This document shows, one piece after another, positions 9,040 to 18,371 of a stretch of 64,000 bases of DNA; the stretch's first letter is position 1; each line of letters opens with the position of its first letter. Origin of the DNA: Staphylococcus equorum. Lineage in GTDB: Bacteria; Bacillota; Bacilli; Staphylococcales; Staphylococcaceae. Below the pieces are notes generated by a model. That model worked only from the letters and a program-made list of their open reading frames with translations. It had not been told where the DNA came from and searched no databases. The stretch lies in contig NZ_LNNB01000028.1 of NCBI RefSeq assembly GCF_001747895.1, positions 1-64,000 on the forward strand, read 5' to 3'. The translations under genes were made by a program, and so were the position numbers.

Positions 9040-10383
9040 ATGAAATTGTCATTTTTAAGCGAACATCTACCACTCATTTCACTCGTAATAGGGGTTGCCT
9101 TACTATTATTCTTAAATATTAAGCTCAAAATCAATAGTATTCTAGCACTCATTTTTTCAGCAATAGTGGTTGGTTTTATAAACGGGATGAAACCTGTTGC
9201 AATATTAGACACGATTAAAGAAGGATTAGGATCAACGTTAGGAAGTCTTGCACTTATTATTGGATTTGGTGCAGTACTCGGTAAATTAATGGTGGATTCA
9301 GGTGCAGCACAACGCATTGCATCAACACTTATAAATAAATTTGGTGCTAAACATGTGCATTGGGCATTAATTATTGTAGGTGCTGTATTTGGGATTTCTG
9401 TATTTTATGAAGTGGCATTTATGATTTTAGCACCATTAGTAATTAGTATTGCTGTGGAAGCAAAAACACCATTTATGAAGTTAGCTATTACTATGGTTGC
9501 TGCCACGACGCTATCTCATAGTATATTCCCACCTCAAGCAGGTCCAACTGCACTTGTAGATGCTTACAATGCAGATATGGGTATGGTTTATATATTAGGC
9601 ATTATTGTCTTTGTACCTAGTGTAATTATGGCTGGTGTTGTATTACCTAAGTTTATGAAGAAAATGGATTACCCAGTACCTCCGTTATTAAAAAAGAACA
9701 AGGTTTTTTCGGAAAGTGAAATGCCAAGTTTTGGAATGAGTTTATTTATACCACTTATTCCTGCTATTTTAATTTCTATTTCAACAATTCTAAGTTTATT
9801 TATTACTGAAGATACATTATTACATGAAGCTGTGACCTTTATAGGAAGTGCAGAAATCAGTCTTATTATTGCTATTTTAACTGCTATTGTTATCTTTGGT
9901 CTTAGAAAAGGTAAAAATATGGATGACATGATGAAGACATTTGAAACTGGCTTGAAAGGTGTTGCAACGATTATATTCATAGTCGGTGCAGGTGGTGCGT
10001 TCAAAGAAGTTATATTAGAAGCTAATGTTGGGAACTATATAGCAGACATTATGAAAGATACTAATATTTCACCACTTATTATGGCTTGGCTCATTACAGC
10101 GTTAATTCGTATTGCTACTGGGCAAGGTGTAGTTTCAGCGATTACTGCAGCAGGTATTGTAGGACCACTGATCCCTACATTTAATGTAAGTCCAGTGCTT
10201 ATGGTTCTTGCTACTGCGGTAGGTAGTAATACCATTACACACGTAAATGATGCTTCATTTTGGCTATTTAAAGAATACTTTAATATTTCAATAAAAGACA
10301 CATTTAAAACATGGGGCGTCTTATTATTGACGACATCAATTACTGGATTAATTGTTGTTCTAATACTAGATTTATTTATGTAA
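9040..10383 (+). CDS. GntP-family gluconate/organic acid permease
   Basis: 447 residues with 12 or more membrane helices. GntP hallmarks include a GSTLGSLALIIGFGAVLGKLM-like segment near 65-85, the SIFPPQAGP loop near 165 and the C-terminal SNTITHVNDASFWLFKE segment. These permeases import gluconate or related sugar acids with protons. There is no kinase or regulator beside it, so the substrate is open. It has its own palindromic operator upstream and terminator downstream. A second GntP-family gene is at 22335; the two share the same motifs but differ clearly and sit in different regulatory contexts. Confidence 0.88.
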   Translation: MKLSFLSEHLPLISLVIGVALLLFLNIKLKINSILALIFSAIVVGFINGMKPVAILDTIKEGLGSTLGSLALIIGFGAVLGKLMVDSGAAQRIASTLINKFGAKHVHWALIIVGAVFGISVFYEVAFMILAPLVISIAVEAKTPFMKLAITMVAATTLSHSIFPPQAGPTALVDAYNADMGMVYILGIIVFVPSVIMAGVVLPKFMKKMDYPVPPLLKKNKVFSESEMPSFGMSLFIPLIPAILISISTILSLFITEDTLLHEAVTFIGSAEISLIIAILTAIVIFGLRKGKNMDDMMKTFETGLKGVATIIFIVGAGGAFKEVILEANVGNYIADIMKDTNISPLIMAWLITALIRIATGQGVVSAITAAGIVGPLIPTFNVSPVLMVLATAVGSNTITHVNDASFWLFKEYFNISIKDTFKTWGVLLLTTSITGLIVVLILDLFM

Positions 10384-10428
10384 TCACCTTACTAAAAGCA
10401 TAATTATATATTTGAGTAACATCATAAA

Positions 10429-10480
10429 AAGCAGTATCTGAATGGATTAAACACAATTCTTTGTAGATACTGCTTCATTT
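10429..10480 (+). terminator. Terminator after the GntP-type permease
   Basis: An 11-bp stem (AAGCAGTATCT / AGATACTGCTT) with a 25-base loop, then T-rich sequence, 45 bases past the stop codon. Confidence 0.65.
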
Positions 10481-11143
10481 GTGTATAAATACAATAAAAA
10501 AGTAAAATAAGGGTAAATTTGTGATTTGAAAGGCTATGAATTGGCTGAAAGTGTTGGTGTTACAACGTTTGAAGGCTATTAAGCGTAAATGTGATATTTA
10601 CAGTGAATATACTTTTAATGAATAAATGAGTAACATCGTAAAATGACACGCTATGGACTTTATCTATAGGACTGAAGGCGAATGAATTGTGCCATATCTT
10701 TATACATTAAGTACGCCTAATTTGTATAAAGATACTTTTATATACAGTTATTATCGATTAAAAAGTCGATTTGACTTGAGTTTTTATATGCGTATAATAA
10801 CTTCGTATACAAGAGTTTGTATAAAAAGTGCATTCGCCTTGTTTTGTACGTAAAATAAATTAGCAAGCACGCAAATAAAATGGTAGCAGTTTATGAATTA
10901 TTTTATACTTTGTAAGCGTTGCTTTCTTATTGTTAACAAGTAACGTTAAATATTGTATTAACGAGATTCATTCCCCGCATGATTTCATATCTAATTATTA
11001 AAATTTGATACAGCATATTACGGCGAAGTTTATCTTTTTAAATGTACTAAGCAAATCAATAAAGATTAAAGCTCAAATTTATGTAAAAAACATAATTCTA
11101 AAATAGTAAATGAAAAATCTTAGATAGTGATAATTAATATTAA
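10481..11143. other. Gene-free stretch with nested inverted repeats at 10675-10840
   Basis: No credible coding frame is present in about 660 bases. Between 10675 and 10840 several inverted repeats nest: AAGGCGAATG/CATTCGCCTT (10675-10684 and 10831-10840), TATCTTTATACA/TGTATAAAGATA (10695-10706 and 10723-10734), and GTTATTAT/ATAATAAC (10747-10754 and 10794-10801) extended by TATAC/GTATA, with ATCGA/TCGAT in its loop. A further imperfect hairpin lies at 10801-10829. As RNA this would be a multi-branched fold; as DNA it could be a protein-bound or recombination site. The rest is plain A+T-rich sequence. Confidence 0.45.
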
Positions 11144-11182
11144 GCAAACTAAGTGAAAAGTAAACTTAGTTTGCCTTTTTTA
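11144..11182 (+). terminator. Orphan strong terminator
   Basis: An 11-bp perfect stem (GCAAACTAAGT / ACTTAGTTTGC) with a nine-base loop is followed by CTTTTTT. No coding gene precedes it on the plus strand for over 700 bases, so it may end a non-coding transcript. Confidence 0.8.
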
Positions 11183-11376
11183 TGAAAATAATAGAGCGGT
11201 ACTACCATGAAATAATTACATAACAAGTTTTTTAAAAGCCAACAGGCACCAAATCATACAACATATATACATTTTATAGTTTGTCATCACAGTATTCAAA
11301 GAAATGTTAAGTCTGTATAAAATTTGTAAAAAGGCTTTAAAACAATCGTTTATTTAATTATTATTTTAATTAGTCT

Positions 11377-11405
11377 TTGACTAATTGTAAAATTACGTGT
11401 ATGAT
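11377..11405 (+). promoter_or_regulatory. Promoter of the arginine biosynthesis operon
   Basis: TTGACT (11377-11382), a 17-base spacer and TATGAT (11400-11405) form a near-consensus sigma-A promoter. The following TATGATTTATGGATATTAAT stretch loosely resembles an ArgR/AhrC box and would overlap the -10; that assignment is tentative. Confidence 0.7.
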
Positions 11406-11460
11406 TTATGGATATTAATTCAAAATTTAGAATATTTATAGAAAAGGGATGAGGGTTTCG

Positions 11461-12648
11461 ATGAATGATTTATTTGCACTAACAGATCAATACAGTTCGA
11501 ACAATTATAGCCCACTTAAACTGGCTTTAACGAAAGGTCTAGGTGCTAAAGTTTGGGATGTTGAAGATAATAGTTACATTGATTGTATTTCAGGTTTTTC
11601 AGTCGTCAATCAAGGGCATTGTCATCCGAAAATTATAAAAGCATTTCAAGAGCAAAGCGAAAAAATAACTATGGTATCACGTGCATTATATAGCGACAAT
11701 TTAGGCAAATGGGAAGAGAAAATATGTTCCCTTGCCAATAAGGAAAAAGTGTTGCCTATGAATACAGGCACTGAAGCCATTGAAACGGCAATTAAGATTG
11801 CACGTAAATGGGGATCTGATGTTAAAGGTATAGCGGAAAACCAAGGCGAAATTATTGCAATGAATGGTAATTTCCATGGTCGTACACTAGGTGCCTTATC
11901 GCTATCTTCGCAAGAAAGTTATAAAAAAGGTTTTGGACCTTTGCTAGATAATATGCAATATATGGATTTCGGAGATATCACTCGCTTGAAATCACTCATT
12001 AACGAAAATACAACAGCAATTGTACTTGAGCCAATCCAAGGTGAAGGTGGCGTCAACGTACCGCCAGATTATTTCATCCAAGAGGTTCGAAACTTATGTG
12101 ATGAACATAACGTTCTATTTATTGCAGATGAAATACAAGTTGGTCTTGGTAGAACAGGTAAGATGTTTGCAATGGAATGGGAAGGTGTAGAACCAGATAT
12201 CTACTTATTAGGTAAGTCACTTGGTGGTGGTCTTTATCCGATCTCAGCAGTGTTAGCTAATGATGACGTGATGAAAGTACTTACACCTGGCACACATGGT
12301 TCGACATTTGGAGGTAATCCACTTGCATGTGCAGTATCAATGGCAGCATTAGATGTGTTAATTGATGAAAACTTAATCGAACGTTCTGCTGAACAAGGAC
12401 AAAAATTACTTAACCATTTACAGCTGATAGACAGCAACATCATAAAAGATGTGAGAGGCAGAGGATTATTTATCGGTATTGAATTAACTGAACCAGCACA
12501 ATCTTATTGTCAAGAGATGATTGAACAAGGTGTGCTATGTAAAGAAACACAAGGAAATATTATTAGACTTGCACCACCACTTGTTATTGAAGATGAAGAC
12601 ATTGATAAAGTTATAAAAGTAATAACAGAAGTTTTAGAAAAAAAGTAA
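11461..12648 (+). CDS. argD: Class III aminotransferase, acetylornithine/ornithine type (RocD1-like)
   Basis: 395 residues from the ATG at 11461 (an ATG 12 bases earlier is also possible; it overlaps GGGATGAGGG). It resembles S. aureus RocD1 throughout. Fold-type I PLP motifs are the N-terminal GCGAKVWD-like region, MNTGTEAIETAI for phosphate binding, IADEIQVGLGRTG and the Schiff-base lysine in LGKSLGGGLYP. Although this family includes ornithine aminotransferase, it heads an argC-argJ-argB operon, so it most likely makes N-acetylornithine from N-acetylglutamate semialdehyde. The symbol argD follows that context; rocD would be the homology-based name. Its promoter is at 11377-11405. Confidence 0.85.
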   Translation: MNDLFALTDQYSSNNYSPLKLALTKGLGAKVWDVEDNSYIDCISGFSVVNQGHCHPKIIKAFQEQSEKITMVSRALYSDNLGKWEEKICSLANKEKVLPMNTGTEAIETAIKIARKWGSDVKGIAENQGEIIAMNGNFHGRTLGALSLSSQESYKKGFGPLLDNMQYMDFGDITRLKSLINENTTAIVLEPIQGEGGVNVPPDYFIQEVRNLCDEHNVLFIADEIQVGLGRTGKMFAMEWEGVEPDIYLLGKSLGGGLYPISAVLANDDVMKVLTPGTHGSTFGGNPLACAVSMAALDVLIDENLIERSAEQGQKLLNHLQLIDSNIIKDVRGRGLFIGIELTEPAQSYCQEMIEQGVLCKETQGNIIRLAPPLVIEDEDIDKVIKVITEVLEKK

Positions 12649-12695
12649 AGCATAACACTTAAAAAAGTTCGAATATTCAGAAAGGAATGAACGTC

Positions 12696-13727
12696 ATGAT
12701 AGAAGTTGGGATAGTAGGAGGAAGTGGTTATGGTGCGGTCGAATTAATTCGATTATTACAGCACCATCCAAATGTAAAAATTAAATATATCTTTTCACAT
12801 TCTAAAGCGGATGAACCAATAAAAGAAACATTTCCTCACTTAACTCATTTAACGCATCGCTACGAGGCTTTAGACACTGAAACAGTTGACTGTGATGTGA
12901 TGTTCTTTGCTACACCTTCAAATGTAAGTAAACATATAGCGCCTGATTTGGTAGAGAAAAATATAAAAGTCATCGATTTGTCAGGTGATTTCAGATTAAC
13001 TAATAGAGATGTCTATCAACAGTTTTATGGTGAAGCAGCTGCGACACAACAACAATTAGATGATGCAAATTATAGTATTGCAGAATGGTCTGAAGTAGAT
13101 CAAACCAATACACAACTTGTAGCTAATCCAGGTTGTTTTCCTACTGCTACATTATTAGCGTTACATCCGTTAATAGATCAAAAAATAATTCAACAAGACT
13201 CAATTATTATAGATGCCAAAACAGGTGTTTCAGGGGCTGGAAGGTCACTAGCACAACACGTCCATTACGCTGAAATGAATGAGAACTTGAGTGCTTATGC
13301 GATTGGTAAACATAAGCATAAGCCTGAAATAGAACAGTATGTCTCGCATTTAGCAGATGAAGATATCAAAGTAGTATTTACCCCTCATTTAGTACCAATG
13401 ACACGTGGCATACTCTCTACGATATATGTGAAATTAAACAAACAAACTACTAGCGAAGATTTACATGCAACTTTCAAGCAATATTATGATAGTAAACCCT
13501 TTGTACGCATTAGAGATTTAGGTAATTATCCTAAAACTAAAGAAGTATATGGTAGTAATTACTGTGATATCGGTATGTATGTTGACGAAGAAACGCAAAC
13601 AGCAGTGATTGTCTCTGTTATTGATAACTTAGTCAAAGGTGCAAGTGGCCAAGCGATACAAAATTTAAACTTAATGTATGGATTAAATGAAGCAACAGGG
13701 TTAATACAACTACCTGTATATCCGTAA
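12696..13727 (+). CDS. argC: N-acetyl-gamma-glutamyl-phosphate reductase
   Basis: 343 residues. It reduces N-acetylglutamyl phosphate to the semialdehyde with NADPH. The nucleotide-binding N terminus reads [18 protein letters not shown], and the catalytic cysteine is in NPGCFPTA. I chose the ATG at 12696 because the GAAAGG ribosome site lies ten bases before it; an in-frame ATG at 12687 would touch that site. It is the second gene of the arginine operon, 47 bases after the aminotransferase and 22 before argJ. Length fits the family. Confidence 0.95.
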   Translation: MIEVGIVGGSGYGAVELIRLLQHHPNVKIKYIFSHSKADEPIKETFPHLTHLTHRYEALDTETVDCDVMFFATPSNVSKHIAPDLVEKNIKVIDLSGDFRLTNRDVYQQFYGEAAATQQQLDDANYSIAEWSEVDQTNTQLVANPGCFPTATLLALHPLIDQKIIQQDSIIIDAKTGVSGAGRSLAQHVHYAEMNENLSAYAIGKHKHKPEIEQYVSHLADEDIKVVFTPHLVPMTRGILSTIYVKLNKQTTSEDLHATFKQYYDSKPFVRIRDLGNYPKTKEVYGSNYCDIGMYVDEETQTAVIVSVIDNLVKGASGQAIQNLNLMYGLNEATGLIQLPVYP

Positions 13728-13749
13728 TATAAAAGAAAGGTGAGATGGG

Positions 13750-14988
13750 ATGAAAGATATTGAAACGTTAGATACACTTAACCAATTGAAAATAGATTTA
13801 CAAGGTGATGTAAGTTCTCCATTAGGTTTTATAGCTGGAGGCATGCATGTTGGATTAAGAAGAAAGAAAAAAGACTTTGGATGGATATACTCTACGACAG
13901 CAGCTGCAGCAGCAGGTACTTATACACTGAACCGTTTTAAAGCAGCACCGTTAAAAGTTACTGAAGAAACGATTAAAAATAATCAATCGTTACAAGCCAT
14001 TGTAGTGAATTCAGCAAATGCTAATTCATGTACTGGTGAAAAAGGTATTCAAGATGCCAAAGACACTCAAGCATGGGTAGCAGAGCATTTGAATTTATCC
14101 AAAGAGAGCGTAGGCGTCGCATCTACGGGCGTTATAGGATCATTTTTACCAATGGATAAGATACAACACGGTACACAAAATGTCTTAAAAGAACAATATA
14201 ATCAAAGCGAGTTTTTCAATCAAGCGATTTTAACAACGGATACATTTACTAAACATTTATCTGTGCAAGTTGAAATTGATGATATAACTGTAACAATTGG
14301 AGGAACAGCTAAAGGTTCAGGCATGATTCATCCGAATATGGCAACAATGCTGTCATTTATTACGACAGATGCCAAAATTGATGCGGACACGCTAGACAAT
14401 TGTTTGAAACAAACGATTGATAACTCTTTTAATATGATTACAGTTGATGGAGATTCTAGTACAAACGATATGGTGCTTGGTTTAGCGAATGGACAAGCGA
14501 ACCATAATAAACTCGATACGTTACACCCTGATTGGGAAAAGTTTGAATATGCATTAAATTTCGTGAGTCAGTATCTTGCTAAATCAATAGCTAAAGATGG
14601 TGAAGGGGCAACGAAATTAGTTACGGCTAAAGTTAAAGGTGCAAATGATGTTGCAGAAGCAAGAAAAATTGCTAAAAGTATTGTATCATCAAGCCTTGTG
14701 AAAACAGCAATTCATGGCGAAGATGCCAACTTTGGAAGAATTGTTACAGCAATGGGCTATGCTTCTGAAGACATAGAACCAAGTCAGACGAATGTTTCTT
14801 TATGTAATGTGCCTGTTGTTGAAGATGGCATGTCAGTTGAATTTGATGAGTTACATTTAAAAAAACAATTAGAAGCAGATAACATTTATATTGAAGCATC
14901 AGTCGGTAATGGTGAAGGCGCAGCATCAGCATATGGTTGTGACCTATCATATGAATATGTACGTATCAATGCTTCATATAGAACCTAA
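13750..14988 (+). CDS. argJ: Bifunctional glutamate N-acetyltransferase / ornithine acetyltransferase
   Basis: 412 residues, normal for ArgJ. It recycles the acetyl group from N-acetylornithine to glutamate and may also acetylate glutamate from acetyl-CoA. The proenzyme cleaves itself at the conserved HPNMATML site (near residues 196-203), giving alpha and beta chains with Thr as nucleophile. The GGTAKGSGMIHP stretch precedes it. There is no argA-like gene here, which is consistent with the cyclic acetyl pathway. Third gene of the operon. Confidence 0.95.
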   Translation: MKDIETLDTLNQLKIDLQGDVSSPLGFIAGGMHVGLRRKKKDFGWIYSTTAAAAAGTYTLNRFKAAPLKVTEETIKNNQSLQAIVVNSANANSCTGEKGIQDAKDTQAWVAEHLNLSKESVGVASTGVIGSFLPMDKIQHGTQNVLKEQYNQSEFFNQAILTTDTFTKHLSVQVEIDDITVTIGGTAKGSGMIHPNMATMLSFITTDAKIDADTLDNCLKQTIDNSFNMITVDGDSSTNDMVLGLANGQANHNKLDTLHPDWEKFEYALNFVSQYLAKSIAKDGEGATKLVTAKVKGANDVAEARKIAKSIVSSSLVKTAIHGEDANFGRIVTAMGYASEDIEPSQTNVSLCNVPVVEDGMSVEFDELHLKKQLEADNIYIEASVGNGEGAASAYGCDLSYEYVRINASYRT

Positions 14989-15000
14989 GGAGTGTGACAA

Positions 15001-15762
15001 ATGAGCTATATTGTAATTAAAATAGGTGGCAGCACTCTGACAAATCTACATGATTCAACAATAGAAGACATTGCACTTTTAAGACAACAAGGATTTAAAC
15101 CCATTATTGTACACGGCGGTGGGCCTTTTATTAATGAAGCTTTGGAGCAACAAGGTGTGTCTACGCAATTTAAAGATGGTTTGAGAGTAACAACGCGTGA
15201 AGTACTTGCAGTGACAAGTCAGACATTAATTGGATCAGTGAATCCAACGCTTGTTAGCAAAATTAATAAATCAGATATTCAAAGCATTGGTATAAATGGC
15301 GTAGATGCAAAATTATTTGATGTCCTCCCATTAGACGATAAATATGGTTATGTCGGTGAACCTACAGATGTCGATACTTCTGTACTTGCTGCGTTAACAG
15401 AACAATTTGTACCAGTCATTGCATCTATAGGTCAACATAGAAGCACGGGGCAACTCTATAACATTAATGCAGATACATTAGCATATAAAATCGCACAATT
15501 TTTACAGGCGCCAATTTATCTATTAAGTGATATTCCTGGTGTCATCATTGATGAAAAAGTGCAAGCTACACTGAATGCTGAACGTATCAATCACTATATT
15601 GATCAAGCGTCAATATATGGTGGTATGATTCCTAAAGTTCAAGATGCGATTCAAGCGATTGAATCAGGCTGTGAAAAAGTAGTCATTGCTGCAGGTAATG
15701 AATCACATATTATTAAGAAATTACAAAGTGGTCAAAACGTTGGTACAACCATCCAACAATAG
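15001..15762 (+). CDS. argB: Acetylglutamate kinase
   Basis: 253 residues of the amino-acid kinase family. It phosphorylates N-acetylglutamate. Motifs are KIGGSTL at the N terminus, VHGGGPFINE near 37-46, and a C-terminal GGMIPKVQDA segment followed by VVIAAG. It lies 12 bases after argJ with a GGAGTG ribosome site overlapping the end of that gene, and closes the operon. The short N-terminal form, lacking the arginine-sensing helix, suggests it is not the strongly arginine-inhibited type; that is inference. Confidence 0.95.
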   Translation: MSYIVIKIGGSTLTNLHDSTIEDIALLRQQGFKPIIVHGGGPFINEALEQQGVSTQFKDGLRVTTREVLAVTSQTLIGSVNPTLVSKINKSDIQSIGINGVDAKLFDVLPLDDKYGYVGEPTDVDTSVLAALTEQFVPVIASIGQHRSTGQLYNINADTLAYKIAQFLQAPIYLLSDIPGVIIDEKVQATLNAERINHYIDQASIYGGMIPKVQDAIQAIESGCEKVVIAAGNESHIIKKLQSGQNVGTTIQQ

Positions 15763-15820
15763 TACGACCAATCATATATTTAAAAAAGAGTCTGAGACAT
15801 AAGCTTCTCAGTTAACTAAA

Positions 15821-15866
15821 AAAATGGTGGTTTCTACGTGAAATATAGTAGAAACCACCATTTTTA
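15821..15866 (+). terminator. Terminator of the arginine operon
   Basis: A 17-bp perfect stem (AAAATGGTGGTTTCTAC with its complement) and a ten-base loop, ending in a run of Ts, 58 bases after argB. Confidence 0.9.
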
Positions 15867-16003
15867 TGTTCTTATCCATTGGTAGTGTTAGCTGAGTCAT
15901 ATTATAATTCTTATACATAAGACAACTCGTTTTAAAGTTATGCTAGAGTCACTTTATTATACGAAAGTGGCTTATTTTTTTGTATGAATTTATATAATTG
16001 CAC

Positions 16004-16097
16004 CGATTTTGTAAAGCGCTGACGCCTAGGGGAATAGTATGAGTGAGAGACTACAGGCTCGAACCATGCCCCAGGCAAGCATGCGCTCTCAAAATCG
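16004..16097 (+). repeat. Dispersed intergenic element, copy A
   Basis: Outer stems CGATTTTG/CAAAATCG and AGCGC/GCGCT enclose a core with GAGACTACAGGCTCGAACC and GCCCCAGGCAAGC. Copies B (62796-62909) and C (32499-32620, minus strand) share the core. It is flanked here by other hairpins. Confidence 0.6.
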
Positions 16098-16235
16098 AAA
16101 AATTTTAAATAGAAAAGCAGCAATCCATTAGAAACTAATAGATTGCTGCTTTTAATTTAAGAATGGGATATTTATGTCTCAGACTCTTTAGCTTGTGATT
16201 CACTTCAAATCACTGCAATTTTTAAAAATACAAGT

Positions 16236-16560
16236 TCAATCATTCATTACAATGCTATATAATCGCCTATTATCCTCAGTTTCCCTAAATAAACCAAATA
16301 CATCCATGAGTCTCAAATATCTTCTCAAAAGACCTGTATATCCCTTGAGGTGTTAATACCATATTTATCCTCGTCAATTATAAAATTTAAGCTAGCGTGA
16401 TAATTATTTTTCTTATCAATTCTCACACCAAAGCTATCATAATCAAATGAATAATAAATATCATTTAAACTATAATAATTTAAAATGATATTGTAGAACA
16501 ATTAAAAAAGTTTAAAATTATTTGTAAAACTGCTAAGATATGTGGCTCTAGGTTTCAAAG
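16236..16560 (-). pseudogene. Decayed gene of unknown family
   Basis: Reading the minus strand, one frame gives a protein-like run broken by a TAA near 16502, then about 55 residues including YYSFDYDSFGVRIDKKNNYH and IIDEDKYGINTS. A frame change near 16340 continues into LRRYLRLMDVFGLFRETE and ends at TGA (16236). Only a broken reading with one stop and one shift joins these parts. I do not recognise the family. No start codon or ribosome site is evident, and the 5' end may be lost. It fills much of the gap before the acyl-CoA synthetase gene. Confidence 0.5.
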
Positions 16561-16661
16561 ATTTAAATCATACTAAATATATCGGAATTATTAAATAATA
16601 GGTTGAATATTCAGAAAGTTCCATCTATAATGATTTTTAAATCTTTATAGGAGGCATACAC

Positions 16662-18371
16662 ATGACAACTGAAATTTTAAAAGGTGAAAAAGGAAACTTT
16701 AATCTTCAAGATTATGAACATACATATAATAACTTTGATTGGAAAGAAGCGGAAAAAGCATTTTCTTGGTATGAAACAGGAAAAGTAAATATGGCATATG
16801 AATGTATAGACCGTCACGTAGATAACGGTAAAGGGCAAAAAATTGCCTTGAATTATAAAGACAGCGCACAAGAAGCATCTTTTACTTTCGAAGATTTAAA
16901 GCTAGCTTCAAATAAAGTAGCGAATCTATTAAAGACAGAAGCTAACGTAGAAAAAGGCGATAGAGTGTTTGTGTATATGCCTAGAATGCCAGAACTGTAT
17001 TTTTCATTTTTAGGTATTTTAAAAACTGGAGCAATATGTGGTCCATTATTCGAAGCATTTATGGATCAAGCAGTAGAAGAACGTTTAAGCAATGCAGACG
17101 CTAAAGTCTTAGTTACAACAGAAGAGTTATTACCCCGTGTGCCTTACTCAAAATTACCAGACTTAGAAACTATTATAGTTGTGGGTGACAACGTATCGCC
17201 AGAACATATTGATTTTCATACAGCGTTCAAGCATGCGAGTGATAGTTTCGACATTGAATGGTTAAATCGTGAAGACCCACTTGTATTGCATTACACGTCT
17301 GGTTCAACTGGCCAACCTAAAGGCGTCTTACATGCACAGGATGCGATGATTGTGCATTACATTACAGGAAAATATGTATTAGATTTACAAGAAGATGATA
17401 TTTATTGGTGTACTGGAGATCCAGCTTGGGTAACAGGATCGTCCTACGGCATATTCAGTCCTTGGCTTCACGGCGTAACAAATTGTGTCATAGGTGGAAG
17501 ATTCTCTCCAGAATTATGGTATGAAATGATAGAAAAATATAAAGTTACATTATGGTATACCGCACCTACAGCATTACGTATGTTGATGAGTAAAGGCGAG
17601 ACATTCACTAAGCAATATGATTTATCAACTTTAAGAAGTATTTTGTCAGTCGGTGAACCTTTAAACCCAGAAGTGATTCGTTGGGGCAATGAAGTATATG
17701 GCAGACGTATACTAGATACTTGGTGGATGACAGAAACCGGTGGATTAATGATTGTGAATTATCCAAGTCAGACTATTAAATTGGGTTCTATGGGTAAAGC
17801 CTTACCAGGTATTACAGCAAGTATTGTCGATGACGAAGGTAATGAATTACCTCCGAATACATTAGGTAATTTGGCGTTAAAAGCAGGATGGCCTTCTATG
17901 ATGAGAAAAATATGGAAAAATGAAGAAAAATTCAATTCATATTTTGTGAATGGTTGGTATATTTCTGGAGATTCAGCATATCGAGATGAAGACAATTACT
18001 TTTTCTTCAAAAGTAGAGTAGATGATGTGATTATGACATCAGGCGAAAGAGTAGGCCCGTTTGAAGTTGAGTCTAAACTTGTAGAACATCCAGCGATTGC
18101 AGAGGCAGGAGTTATTGGTATCCCTGATGACGTAAGAGGTGAAATTATCAAAGCATATGTCACATTGCGTGAAGGCGTAGAAAAAACGGATGAACTTAAA
18201 GTTGAAATAAGACAATTTGTTAAGACTGGTTTAGCTGCACATGCTGCACCAAGAGAAATTGATTTTATGGATAAATTACCGAAAACAAGTTTTGGTAAAA
18301 TTATGCGTCGTGTCTTAAAAGCTTGGGAATTAGATTTGCCAGCTGGAGATTTAAGTACGATTGAAAAATAA
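16662..18371 (+). CDS. acsA: Acetyl-CoA synthetase (AMP-forming)
   Basis: 569 residues. It activates acetate (or a small carboxylate) with ATP and CoA. It resembles S. aureus AcsA from the FDWKEAEKAFSW segment on. ANL-superfamily motifs are LHYTSGSTGQPKGVLHA (A3), a TWWMTETG segment (A5), SGDSAYRDEDNYFFFKSRVD (A7/A8 hinge) and the C-terminal PKTSFGKIMRR lysine, the usual acetylation target. The start follows AGGAGG. It stands alone downstream of a decayed gene. Acetate is the likeliest substrate; propionate or another short acid cannot be excluded. Confidence 0.88.
   Translation: MTTEILKGEKGNFNLQDYEHTYNNFDWKEAEKAFSWYETGKVNMAYECIDRHVDNGKGQKIALNYKDSAQEASFTFEDLKLASNKVANLLKTEANVEKGDRVFVYMPRMPELYFSFLGILKTGAICGPLFEAFMDQAVEERLSNADAKVLVTTEELLPRVPYSKLPDLETIIVVGDNVSPEHIDFHTAFKHASDSFDIEWLNREDPLVLHYTSGSTGQPKGVLHAQDAMIVHYITGKYVLDLQEDDIYWCTGDPAWVTGSSYGIFSPWLHGVTNCVIGGRFSPELWYEMIEKYKVTLWYTAPTALRMLMSKGETFTKQYDLSTLRSILSVGEPLNPEVIRWGNEVYGRRILDTWWMTETGGLMIVNYPSQTIKLGSMGKALPGITASIVDDEGNELPPNTLGNLALKAGWPSMMRKIWKNEEKFNSYFVNGWYISGDSAYRDEDNYFFFKSRVDDVIMTSGERVGPFEVESKLVEHPAIAEAGVIGIPDDVRGEIIKAYVTLREGVEKTDELKVEIRQFVKTGLAAHAAPREIDFMDKLPKTSFGKIMRRVLKAWELDLPAGDLSTIEK

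Larger units (their letters stand above)
15785..16189. repeat. Composite hairpin element framed by an 18-bp inverted repeat
   Basis: AAAGAGTCTGAGACATAA at 15785-15802 is exactly inverted at 16172-16189. Between them lie four further hairpins: 15821-15866, 15947-15980, the element at 16004-16097, and 16113-16153 (AAAAGCAGCAATC against GATTGCTGCTTTT). No real gene is inside. The GTCTGAGACATAA motif resembles short repeats common between staphylococcal genes, as I recall them. It could be a read-through barrier, a small RNA or a mobile-repeat relic. Confidence 0.65.

Noticed and set aside
10536..10625. 29-codon plus-strand frame starting MNWLKVLV
   Set aside because: The GAAAGG site is only two bases before the ATG, and no conservation or family is evident.
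10797..10829. Functional loxP-like recombination site
   Set aside because: Only one arm matches; the second arm and spacer do not, and no recombinase gene is in the window. Kept only as a low-interest note.
15938..16123. 61-codon minus-strand frame in the hairpin-rich gap after argB
   Set aside because: It overlaps several hairpins and the dispersed element, lacks a ribosome site and has a composition unlike a real protein.
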